Of a stretch of 41,469 nt of DNA, positions 15,894 to 22,993 are shown in pieces (positions within the stretch are counted from its first letter, which is position 1; every line of letters begins with the position of its first letter). Below the pieces are notes generated by a model that saw only the letters and a program-made list of their open reading frames with translations, was not told the DNA's origin and made no database searches. The position numbers and the translations under genes are program-made. The DNA comes from Bacteroidaceae bacterium. GTDB lineage: Bacteria; Bacteroidota; Bacteroidia; Bacteroidales; Bacteroidaceae. Location of the stretch: contig JAGAAZ010000110.1 of the NCBI GenBank assembly GCA_017614895.1, forward strand, positions 1 to 41,469, given 5' to 3'.

Positions 15894-16809
15894 ACTAATG
15901 ATACTAAAAGGAGACCTTATTACTAAATCAGATGCACAGAGTGCGTATTTCTCTTCCTACAAGGGGAAATACACCATTATGGACAATCTTGATGAAAGCG
16001 GTGACCCAGTCATCCATGCCCGTAAGGAGATTTACAACTCCGAGTACGTTTATATCACTATCGTACTCCGAGGCACCCTTCGCTTAATTGTGTCGGGTAC
16101 CCGCATTGAAATGAAGGCCAACGAATACCTCGCTGTCATGCCTTGCATGAGTGTGACAGTTGAAGAGTCTCGATGCATCTTCTTTACCTTCCTTACTAGC
16201 AGCTACTTGATGGCAGATATCTACAAACGCACTAACGTACTCAACAAGCTCCACTATCATGCTTTCAAGTTTCGCCATGTGCGTTTCGCCCCAGAGAAAA
16301 TTGCCATCTTGCTTGAGTGCTACAAACGCATTAAGCGAGAGCACCAACAACCCGACTACCCCAGAAAAGAAGTCGTTCTCCGTGCATATCAGGCAGCATA
16401 TGCAGCAAAATTCTTCTCCTTGATTGAAGGCACAGAACGTGTCAACTACGTGACTAACAGTCGTCAATACACATTCTTCAACGAGTTCCTCAACCTGCTC
16501 AACCAGCATCATAAGACAGAGCGTGCCGTACAGTTCTATTCCAAGAAACTCGGCATCTCACCCAAGTACTTATCTACCATTGTTTTTAAATATACTGGAA
16601 TGACCGCTTCGCAGGCCATTGACCAATACGTGGTATACGCTATCAAACAAACGCTTTATAATAACGAGTATAACATTAAGAAGGTCAGCACAGAATACAA
16701 TTTCCAAAGCCAGAGTTTTTTCGGACGTTACTTCAAGCGCATCACAGGCTTTTCGCCCAATGCTTACCTTAAGCAGAACAACATCAAGTCCATCAATTTC
16801 GAACAATAG
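15883..16809 (+). CDS. AraC-family transcription regulator (first of pair)
   Basis: A regulator of 308 residues. The C-terminal AraC DNA-binding domain has both helix-turn-helix units: YSKKLGISPKYLSTIVFKYT and the second around VSTEYNFQSQSFFGRYFKRI, with the signature ending TGFSPNAYL. The N-terminal 170 residues are a cupin-like sensory region without recognisable ligand residues. The start is uncertain: ATG 15883 overlaps the FHA gene by 11 nt; ATG 15898 is the alternative. It is followed 17 nt later by a paralogue of nearly the same length. Confidence 0.88.
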   Translation: MTHRLMILKGDLITKSDAQSAYFSSYKGKYTIMDNLDESGDPVIHARKEIYNSEYVYITIVLRGTLRLIVSGTRIEMKANEYLAVMPCMSVTVEESRCIFFTFLTSSYLMADIYKRTNVLNKLHYHAFKFRHVRFAPEKIAILLECYKRIKREHQQPDYPRKEVVLRAYQAAYAAKFFSLIEGTERVNYVTNSRQYTFFNEFLNLLNQHHKTERAVQFYSKKLGISPKYLSTIVFKYTGMTASQAIDQYVVYAIKQTLYNNEYNIKKVSTEYNFQSQSFFGRYFKRITGFSPNAYLKQNNIKSINFEQ

Positions 16810-16826
16810 AAAAGGAGAACTAAGTT

Positions 16827-17765
16827 ATGCCACAGTCAACATTTAACCAGAACATGCGCCATACACCCCGATTCGTGGAATACGTGGACATTTTCTCACG
16901 TGAGGATATTATTCCTTCTGCGGGAACCAAGGATAGCATACTTCTGTTCGATACTTTCAACGGAATCAACCCTCTCGAACCGCTGAAAGATACTCCCCCC
17001 ACTAAAATATACCAAAGTGTCAGTTACTACTTGATGGAAGGAGAAATCACCTTTGACATCAACGGTAAGGAAACGACCGTGACCCGCAGCACTCTCGTCA
17101 ACGTCTTGCCTGAAAACATTCTCAAGGCCACGTACATCAGCCCTGATATACGATACTTCATGATTGTAACCTACCCCAAAGTGTCCAATCAGATTTTTAA
17201 GGAGATTGGCCTCACCTACAGCAACGCGCGTCTGTCCCTGCAGCACTTCATTACTCCTATCAACATGCAACAGATGCAGGACTTTCTCCGCATCTATACC
17301 GACATCAAGCGAGATTTGTGTGGTCCAGACTATGAATTCAAGGAAGAATTTATCCGATGCCTACTCAACGGATTAATGGTCAAAAATATAAACACACATC
17401 AGTACGACCCTCTACCACTAGAAGGTAATAGCAATTCGCGCCAATACGACGTTTATTGCCATTTCCTCTCTCTGCTCAATAAGTATGCCATCGAGCACCG
17501 CACTGTACAATTCTACGCTGAAACCCTCGGCATCTCCAGTAAATATCTTTCCTTCGTCTGTACCTGCTACAGTAAGAAAAACGCCTCAGCATGGATAGAC
17601 GAAGCCGTCATTCAGAAAGCCAAGGCAATGATACTAGTTCACCACTACTCTCTCGGTGAGACCAGCGAAGCCCTCCACTTCCCGACTGTGAGCAGCTTTA
17701 GCCGCTTTTTCAAACGTGTTACAGGAGACACCCCAAGAGAGTTCCTCCGCAAAGAAAGTAAATAA
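16827..17765 (+). CDS. AraC-family transcription regulator (second of pair)
   Basis: A 312-residue paralogue of the preceding regulator with the same layout: a cupin-like N-terminal half (YYLMEGEITFDINGKE) and a C-terminal AraC domain with YAETLGISSKYLSFVCTCYS and the second helix-turn-helix FPTVSSFSRFFKRVTGDTP. Conservation in the DNA-recognition helices differs between the two, so they probably read different operators. It ends 75 nt before the chosen nhaA start, so control of nhaA is a reasonable guess, not shown by the sequence. Confidence 0.88.
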   Translation: MPQSTFNQNMRHTPRFVEYVDIFSREDIIPSAGTKDSILLFDTFNGINPLEPLKDTPPTKIYQSVSYYLMEGEITFDINGKETTVTRSTLVNVLPENILKATYISPDIRYFMIVTYPKVSNQIFKEIGLTYSNARLSLQHFITPINMQQMQDFLRIYTDIKRDLCGPDYEFKEEFIRCLLNGLMVKNINTHQYDPLPLEGNSNSRQYDVYCHFLSLLNKYAIEHRTVQFYAETLGISSKYLSFVCTCYSKKNASAWIDEAVIQKAKAMILVHHYSLGETSEALHFPTVSSFSRFFKRVTGDTPREFLRKESK

Positions 17766-17840
17766 AAAAGATAATAAAATAAAAAGATTGTTTTTATGCG
17801 ACTTATCCCATTGTACACTTGGACTAAGGGTCTTCATTCC

Positions 17841-19220
17841 ATGAAGCTCTCACAGACCAATTTCCAGAAACAACCATGGGCAAGTGGTGTCACGCTCCTT
17901 GTGTGCGTCATCATCGCCATGCTCTTGGCCAATCTACCCCTCACAGCACATTTCTACCACGAAGTGCTCGAGACAAGCCTCTCCATGACCATCTCCAATG
18001 AAGCGTTCAGCATCAGTTTTCCACAGGACATGACTGTCGAGAAATTCATCAACGACATCCTCATGGTCATCTTCTTCTTTACCGTCGGACTCGAAATCAA
18101 ACGTGAAGTGGTCTGTGGCGAGCTCTCTAGCGTCAAGAAAGCCCTCCTGCCTGTCATTGCAGCAGCAGGCGGAATGGCTGTGCCTGCTCTCTTCTATACC
18201 ATTTTCAATTTCAGCACCACAACGGCAGGCGGATGGGGAATCCCCACTGCTACCGACATCGCCTTTGCCGTTGGCATCATGTCCATCCTCGGCAACAAAG
18301 TGCCCGTCTCCCTCAAGATATTCCTCACGGCCCTTGCCATCGCCGATGACCTCGGAGCTATCCTCGTCGTCGCCATCTTCTACGGCGGCAACATCAACCT
18401 CCCCTTCTTAGTCATCGCCATCATTCTCATTATCGGTATCCGCATCATGAACCGTCTTGGCGAAAAGCGCATGATGTACTACCTCTTTCCTGCCATCGTT
18501 GTCTGGTTCCTCTTCTACTACTCTGGCATCCACTCCACCATGTCAGGTGTCGTCATGGCATTCATGATACCAATGGACGCTCGTTTCAACCGTTCTTATC
18601 TCAATCGTAGCAATCGGAAATACCTTACTCGCATTGCCCACTACGACCATGATCCTTACGAACAGGGCATCCCATTCCCCAATGGTCCTCAGCGCCATTG
18701 CCTACGCCGCATGAGCTACATCAACAACAACTCCATCGGCATGTCCTATCGCCTTGAGCATGCGCTTAACCCATGGGTCAACTTCCTTATCATGCCCATC
18801 TTCGCCCTTGCTAACGCAGGCGTTGTCATCCCTGACATCAGCTTCTTCAACATCTTTCAGGCGCTCCCTCTCGAAGGTGTCGGTCTCGTCGGCATGGGCA
18901 TCTTCTTCGGCCTTCTCCTTGGCAAGCCCATCGGCATCACCCTTGCCTCTTTCATTGCCATTAAGTGCAAAGTGGGCGCCATGCCCGAAGGAGCCACTTG
19001 GAAAATGCTCTTCGCTGTAGCTTGCCTTGGCGGTATTGGCTTCACTATGGCTATCTTCGTTGACACACTCTCCTTTGGCGAACTCACACCCGAAGCCACT
19101 GGCATGCTTCGTTCCTCAGGCAAGATTGCTGTCCTGCTCGGTTCACTCTCAGCTGGTATCCTCGGCTCATTGCTTATCATGCTATTTGACAAAATGGAGA
19201 AAAAACAGGAAAATACCTGA
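17841..19220 (+). CDS. nhaA: Na+/H+ antiporter NhaA
   Basis: NhaA exports Na+ in exchange for protons and handles alkaline and salt stress. Key blocks are intact: FFFTVGLEIKRE, the TATDIAFAVGIM segment and the paired aspartates in ALAIADDLGAILVVA that bind Na+/H+ (D163/D164 in E. coli). About 11-12 helices are predicted. I chose ATG 17841; ATG 17796 would add 15 residues. At 459 residues it is longer than the E. coli protein (388), mainly through a hydrophilic Arg/His/Asn-rich insertion of about 50 residues (nt about 18580-18745) just before SYRLEHALNPWVNF. The bidirectional terminator at 19252 ends the transcript. Confidence 0.94.
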   Translation: MKLSQTNFQKQPWASGVTLLVCVIIAMLLANLPLTAHFYHEVLETSLSMTISNEAFSISFPQDMTVEKFINDILMVIFFFTVGLEIKREVVCGELSSVKKALLPVIAAAGGMAVPALFYTIFNFSTTTAGGWGIPTATDIAFAVGIMSILGNKVPVSLKIFLTALAIADDLGAILVVAIFYGGNINLPFLVIAIILIIGIRIMNRLGEKRMMYYLFPAIVVWFLFYYSGIHSTMSGVVMAFMIPMDARFNRSYLNRSNRKYLTRIAHYDHDPYEQGIPFPNGPQRHCLRRMSYINNNSIGMSYRLEHALNPWVNFLIMPIFALANAGVVIPDISFFNIFQALPLEGVGLVGMGIFFGLLLGKPIGITLASFIAIKCKVGAMPEGATWKMLFAVACLGGIGFTMAIFVDTLSFGELTPEATGMLRSSGKIAVLLGSLSAGILGSLLIMLFDKMEKKQENT

Positions 19221-19251
19221 TTCTTCACCATTTATAAATGTATATATTAAA

Positions 19252-19286
19252 GGGGAGAAGGTTTGTTCCTTCTCCCCTACTTTTTT
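19252..19286. terminator. Bidirectional terminator between nhaA and tRNA-Thr
   Basis: GGGGAGAAGG (19252-19261) pairs perfectly with CCTTCTCCCC (19268-19277) around a 6-nt loop. On the plus strand a T run follows (19281-19286), ending nhaA. On the minus strand the stem is followed by TTTAATATATA, ending the SRP RNA/tRNA-Thr transcript. Confidence 0.88.
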
Positions 19287-19288
19287 AG

Positions 19289-19362
19289 AGCCTCTTGTCG
19301 GATTCGAACCAACGACCCCGAGATTACAAATCACGTGCTCTGGCCAACTGAGCTAAAGAGGC
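19289..19362 (-). tRNA. tRNA-Thr (anticodon TGT)
   Basis: The minus strand folds as a cloverleaf: acceptor GCCTCTT/AAGAGGC (perfect), D stem GCTC/GAGC, anticodon loop TTTGTAA with TGT, T arm GTTGG-TTCGAAT-CCGAC, and discriminator T. The anticodon stem CGTGA/TCTCG has a T-T mismatch in the middle pair (29:41). CCA is not encoded. Its 5' end lies 4 nt from the 3' end of the SRP RNA, so RNase P cleavage here would separate the two RNAs. Confidence 0.95.
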
Positions 19363-19366
19363 GGGT

Positions 19367-19463
19367 GGGTAAGCTGACTACATCGCGCCGCTACAACCGA
19401 GTACCCTTGCTGCGGTCAAGCCCTGGGGGAATTCCAAGGGAGCTGGCCGTATAGGACTTACCC
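19367..19463 (-). ncRNA. ffs: Small signal recognition particle RNA
   Basis: The minus strand gives a 97-nt rod whose ends GGGTAAG and CTTACCC pair exactly. The conserved SRP core is present: CCCCCAGG on the 5' arm and GCAGCAAGGGTA on the 3' arm (GCAGCAAGGG is the complement of 19404-19413). This RNA binds the M domain of Ffh, encoded 0.8 kb away. The apical loop is not the usual GGAA tetraloop: a 6-nt loop TTGACC (complement of 19414-19419) is closed by GC/GC. It is transcribed from the promoter at 19481-19511 together with tRNA-Thr. Confidence 0.88.
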
Positions 19464-19480
19464 GTTTTCGTTTGCGGGTG

Positions 19481-19511
19481 CAAAGGTAGGGCTTTTTAGT
19501 GAACTGACAAA
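19481..19511 (-). promoter_or_regulatory. Promoter of the SRP RNA-tRNA-Thr transcript
   Basis: On the minus strand TTTG (19508-19511) is followed after exactly 19 bp by TACCTTTG (19481-19488), a textbook Bacteroidota promoter. It predicts a transcript starting about 10 nt upstream of the SRP RNA stem. Confidence 0.82.
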
Positions 19512-19584
19512 ACTTTTCATGCAAAAAATTACCTAAAAAGAGAAAAAACTCTTTATGTCTAACTTCTAACTCCTAATTTATTCG

Positions 19585-19592
19585 TACCTTTG
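19585..19592 (+). promoter_or_regulatory. Promoter -7 element of dedA
   Basis: TACCTTTG matches TAnnTTTG and lies 8 bp before the dedA ATG at 19601, so the leader would be very short or absent. No clean TTTG is found at -33. It is divergent from the SRP RNA promoter. Confidence 0.55.
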
Positions 19593-19600
19593 CACTCATT

Positions 19601-20236
19601 ATGGAAGAAATCATCCTCAATTTAACAAACGGAGCGCTTGATAATCTGAATTACGGATGGGTCATTCTGTTCATGGCTATCGAGAGTTCGTTCATTCCTT
19701 TTCCTTCGGAGGTGGTCATGATTCCTGCAGCTTACATGGCGGCAGAAACGGGTGAGATGACCTATCCAATGATCATTCTGTGTGGCACGTTGGGTGCGCT
19801 GATAGGTGCGCTTATCAACTATGGGCTTGCCTATTCATTAGGACGTCCTATCGTGTATGCGTTTGCCAACAGCCGTTTTGGTCACATGTGTTTGATTGAT
19901 GCGGAAAAGGTGGAGAAAGCTGAGGCGTATTTCGACAAACGTGGTGCTGTATCCACGTTGATTGGTCGCATGATTCCAGCCATCCGCCAACTCATCAGCA
20001 TTCCTGCTGGCTTGGCGAAAATGAATCTGCTGTCATTCTGCCTTTATACAGCACTGGGTGCAGGTCTTTGGAACAGCATATTGGTAGCCATCGGAGCAGC
20101 TTTCCACAGCACAATGCCGAAGCAGGAGCTCATCGACATCATTGCGCACTACTCGCACATCATCGGCGTGGCTGCCATTATCATTGCTGTGGCGATTGTT
20201 GCATACCTTATATATAAAGGACTCAAGAAGAATTGA
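19601..20236 (+). CDS. DedA-family membrane protein
   Basis: A 211-residue DedA/SNARE-associated (VTT) membrane protein; members act as polyprenyl-phosphate or phospholipid flippases and support membrane homeostasis. Seen here: the N-terminal ESSFIPFPSEVVMIPAAY, with acidic and proline residues of the re-entrant loop, and the later GRMIPAIRQLISIPAGLAKM, the family's conserved G-R-x-x-P-x-x-R motif. The C-terminus is a helix ending YKGLKKN. It is 19 nt upstream of ffh and likely cotranscribed. Confidence 0.92.
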   Translation: MEEIILNLTNGALDNLNYGWVILFMAIESSFIPFPSEVVMIPAAYMAAETGEMTYPMIILCGTLGALIGALINYGLAYSLGRPIVYAFANSRFGHMCLIDAEKVEKAEAYFDKRGAVSTLIGRMIPAIRQLISIPAGLAKMNLLSFCLYTALGAGLWNSILVAIGAAFHSTMPKQELIDIIAHYSHIIGVAAIIIAVAIVAYLIYKGLKKN

Positions 20237-20255
20237 AAAATTGAAGAATTAGCAT

Positions 20256-21590
20256 ATGTTTGAAAATTTAAGCGAGAGACTGGAACGGTCTTTCAAGATA
20301 CTGAAGGGTGAAGGGAAAATCACCGAAATCAATGTGGCGGAGACGCTGAAGGACGTGCGTAAGGCGCTTCTGGAGGCAGACGTGAACTATAAGGTCGCCA
20401 AGACTTTCACAGATACTGTGAAGCAGAAAGCGCTGGGCCAGAACGTGCTGACAGCCGTGAAGCCTGGCCAGATGATGGTTAAAATTGTGCACGACGAACT
20501 GGCAGAACTGATGGGTGGTCAAGCCACTGAACTGAATCTGACTGGTCGTCCCACAGTCATCCTGATGGCAGGTCTCAACGGTGCTGGTAAAACGACCATG
20601 TCAGGTAAACTGGCCTTGCGTCTAAAGACACAGAACCACAAGAAGCCATTACTCGCTGCCTGCGACACATTCCGTCCAGCGGCTATGGAGCAGTTGCGTG
20701 TGTTGGCTGAGCAGGTGGACGTGCCTTGCTATATAGAGGAAGGTGCAACCGACCCCATTGCTGTGGCGCAACATGCCATCCAGGAAGCTAAAGCGAAGAA
20801 TTACGATGTAGTGATTGTCGATACCGCTGGTCGTCAGTCGATTGACGAGGAACTAATGCAGCAGATTGAACAGATCAAAGCGGCTGTCAATCCGCATGAA
20901 ACCCTGTTAGTAGTCGATGCCATGACCGGTCAGGACGCTGTCAATACCGCCAAAACATTCAACGAGCGTCTGGAGATTGATGGTGTTATTTTGACCAAGC
21001 TCGATGGCGACACACGTGGTGGTGCTGCCCTGTCCATCCGCACTGTGGTAACGAAGCCCATCAAGTTTGTGGGTACTGGTGAGAAGATGGAGGCACTCGA
21101 CGTATTCCATCCAGAACGCATGGCAGACCGCATCCTCGGCATGGGCGACATCGTGTCGTTCGTGGAGCGTGCCCAGCAGCAGTTCGATGAAGAAGAAGCG
21201 AAGCGTCTGGAGAAGAAGATTGCCAAGAACAAGTTCGACTACAACGATTTCCTCGGACAAATCGGACAAATCAAAAAGATGGGTAACATCAAAGACCTCG
21301 CCTCAATGATTCCAGGTGTAGGCAAGGCATTAAAGGATGTCGATATCGATGATAACGCCTTCAAGTCGGTCGAAGCCATGATTGGTTCAATGACCCCCTA
21401 CGAGCGTGAGCACCCCGAATGTATCAATATGTCACGCAAGATGCGTATCGCCAAAGGTTCAGGTGTCACAATTGACGAAATCAACCGCATGACCAAACAG
21501 TTTGAGCAGATGCGCAAGATGATGCGTCAGATGACCAGCCCTAAGATGGCACAAGCCATGGCGCAGATGCAACGAATGAGAAAATTCTAA
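20256..21590 (+). CDS. ffh: Signal recognition particle GTPase Ffh
   Basis: Ffh binds signal sequences and the SRP RNA and delivers ribosomes to FtsY. N domain residues 1-90; G domain with P-loop [15 protein letters not shown] (G3) and TKLDGD (G4); and a methionine-rich M domain from about residue 300 ([20 protein letters not shown] at the end). The SRP RNA-binding motif region is around [15 protein letters not shown]. Length 444 is normal. It is striking that its RNA partner is encoded 0.8 kb upstream on the other strand. folD begins 5 nt after the stop. Confidence 0.97.
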   Translation: MFENLSERLERSFKILKGEGKITEINVAETLKDVRKALLEADVNYKVAKTFTDTVKQKALGQNVLTAVKPGQMMVKIVHDELAELMGGQATELNLTGRPTVILMAGLNGAGKTTMSGKLALRLKTQNHKKPLLAACDTFRPAAMEQLRVLAEQVDVPCYIEEGATDPIAVAQHAIQEAKAKNYDVVIVDTAGRQSIDEELMQQIEQIKAAVNPHETLLVVDAMTGQDAVNTAKTFNERLEIDGVILTKLDGDTRGGAALSIRTVVTKPIKFVGTGEKMEALDVFHPERMADRILGMGDIVSFVERAQQQFDEEEAKRLEKKIAKNKFDYNDFLGQIGQIKKMGNIKDLASMIPGVGKALKDVDIDDNAFKSVEAMIGSMTPYEREHPECINMSRKMRIAKGSGVTIDEINRMTKQFEQMRKMMRQMTSPKMAQAMAQMQRMRKF

Positions 21591-21595
21591 GAAAT

Positions 21596-22474
21596 ATGCA
21601 ACTGATAGACGGAAAAGCAACAGCAGCAGCCATCAAGGCTGAGATTGCAGAAGAAGTGAAAAAGATTGTGGATGCAGGAGGCAAGCGTCCACATCTCGCA
21701 GCCATCCTCGTGGGTCACGACGGAGGTAGTGAGACCTATGTGAAGAACAAAGTGCTGGCATGTGAGGCATGTGGATTCACCTCCACTCTCCTCCGCTTCG
21801 AGGAAGACATCACAGAGGACTTCCTCCTCCAGCAGGTGGAGAAGCTCAACAAGGATGCCGACGTGGACGGATTCATCGTGCAACTTCCACTGCCAAAGCA
21901 CATTTCAGAGCAGAAGATCATCGAAGCCATTGACTACCGCAAGGATGTGGACGGATTCCATCCTATCAACGTCGGTCGTATGGCCATCGGACTTCCCTGC
22001 TACATCTCAGCTACGCCCCTCGGCATCATAACCCTGCTTAAGCGCTACAATATTGAAACTTCCGGCAAAAAATGTGTCATCCTCGGACGCTCCAATATCG
22101 TCGGCAAGCCCATGGCACAGCTCATGATGCAGAAGCAGTATGGCGACGCCACCGTGACAGTATGCCACAGCCGTTCGAAGACCCTCAAAGAGGAATGCCA
22201 ACAGGCAGACATTATCATCGCAGCTATTGGCAAACCTAATTTCGTCACCGCTGACATGGTGAAGGAAGGTGCAGTCATCGTCGATGTAGGCACCACCCGA
22301 GTGCCCGACGCCACTCGCAAGTCTGGTTTTCGTCTCAATGGCGATGTCGATTTCGAGAACGTCTCCCCAAAGTGTTCCTTCATCACCCCCGTACCAGGTG
22401 GCGTAGGTCCTATGACCATTTGCTCCCTGATGAAGAACACCCTCAGTGCTGGTCGCAAAGAATTTTACAAATAA
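21596..22474 (+). CDS. folD: Methylenetetrahydrofolate dehydrogenase/cyclohydrolase FolD
   Basis: FolD oxidises 5,10-methylene-THF and hydrolyses the product to 10-formyl-THF, the one-carbon donor used by AICAR formyltransferase in purine synthesis. Recognised blocks are [14 protein letters not shown] with the catalytic lysine region, [26 protein letters not shown], the NADP-binding [15 protein letters not shown] and the closing [12 protein letters not shown]. The 292-residue length is normal. It follows ffh by 5 nt and is the last gene before the tRNA-His promoter. Confidence 0.97.
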   Translation: MQLIDGKATAAAIKAEIAEEVKKIVDAGGKRPHLAAILVGHDGGSETYVKNKVLACEACGFTSTLLRFEEDITEDFLLQQVEKLNKDADVDGFIVQLPLPKHISEQKIIEAIDYRKDVDGFHPINVGRMAIGLPCYISATPLGIITLLKRYNIETSGKKCVILGRSNIVGKPMAQLMMQKQYGDATVTVCHSRSKTLKEECQQADIIIAAIGKPNFVTADMVKEGAVIVDVGTTRVPDATRKSGFRLNGDVDFENVSPKCSFITPVPGGVGPMTICSLMKNTLSAGRKEFYK

Positions 22475-22496
22475 ATTGCAAATTCTTCCTTATTTG

Positions 22497-22528
22497 TTTG
22501 GTCAATCCGCAAATTTGCCGTACCTTTG
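22497..22528 (+). promoter_or_regulatory. Promoter of tRNA-His
   Basis: TTTG (22497-22500), 20 bp, then TACCTTTG (22521-22528), 29 bp before the tRNA. A second TTTG overlaps just upstream at 22493. Confidence 0.8.
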
Positions 22529-22557
22529 CACTCGCAAAAGGAATACAGCCCTTATAT

Positions 22558-22632
22558 GGTGGATGTAGTTCAGTTGGTTAGAGCGTCAGATTGTGGTTCT
22601 GAATGTCGTGGGTTCGAGTCCCACCCTCCACC
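22558..22632 (+). tRNA. tRNA-His (anticodon GTG)
   Basis: A cloverleaf with the His-specific extra G at -1 (22558) facing discriminator C73 (22632). Anticodon loop TTGTGGT with GTG is closed by TCAGA/TCTGA; T arm GTGGG-TTCGAGT-CCCAC. The acceptor stem GTGGATG/CCTCCAC has one T-C mismatch at 6:67. CCA is not encoded. It has its own promoter and terminator. Confidence 0.96.
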
Positions 22633-22643
22633 CTCACCGAAAC

Positions 22644-22674
22644 CCTTGCAAACAGCAGTTTGCAAGGTTTTTTT
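22644..22674 (+). terminator. Rho-independent terminator after tRNA-His
   Basis: A perfect 10-bp stem, CCTTGCAAAC (22644-22653) with GTTTGCAAGG (22658-22667), around loop AGCA, then seven T. Confidence 0.95.
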
Positions 22675-22743
22675 CATTTTCAGACACATTTTCCACTTTT
22701 GAACAGAAATTTCACTTGCGAAGCTAAAAATCATCCTTAAATT

Positions 22744-22836
22744 ATGGTAAAAAATTCAGAATTCCCCCAAAAACGAACATCAGCCTTACAGGAACTTGAT
22801 AACCTTGAGGATTTTGAGAATACTATTTCATCTTGA
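22744..22836 (+). CDS. Possible 30-residue small ORF (doubtful)
   Basis: The only reading frame of note in the 319-nt gap 22675-22993. It encodes 30 residues, MVKNSEFPQKRT then an acidic helix-like stretch rich in Leu, Asp and Glu. No promoter of the local type is seen upstream. A hairpin TTGATACAT/ATGTGTCAA (22833-22841 with 22850-22858, one wobble pair) overlaps the stop codon. It may be chance; length and composition do not distinguish it from noise. Confidence 0.2.
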   Translation: MVKNSEFPQKRTSALQELDNLEDFENTISS

Positions 22837-22923
22837 TACATACAATAAAATGTGTCAAATATTAGACCTTTTGTTGAAACAACGGGAGTATCCTATATTT
22901 TTACAGGGAAAATAGGCTATTTA

Positions 22924-22955
22924 TTTGTTTGGTAGCGGCAAATTTTGTATCTTTG
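22924..22955 (+). promoter_or_regulatory. Promoter of the DUF4301 gene
   Basis: TTTG (22924-22927), 20 bp, then TATCTTTG (22948-22955). It predicts a leader of about 30 nt before ATG 22994. Confidence 0.8.
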
Positions 22956-22993
22956 GCAAAATTTTCGTACAATTCACAAAAACACATTAAACC

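Noticed and set aside
19363-19470. tmRNA or riboswitch in the structured stretch next to tRNA-Thr
   Set aside because: The rod shape, paired ends and GCAGCAAGGGTA core fit a small SRP RNA; there is no tRNA-like domain or tag frame, and it does not lead a coding gene on that strand.
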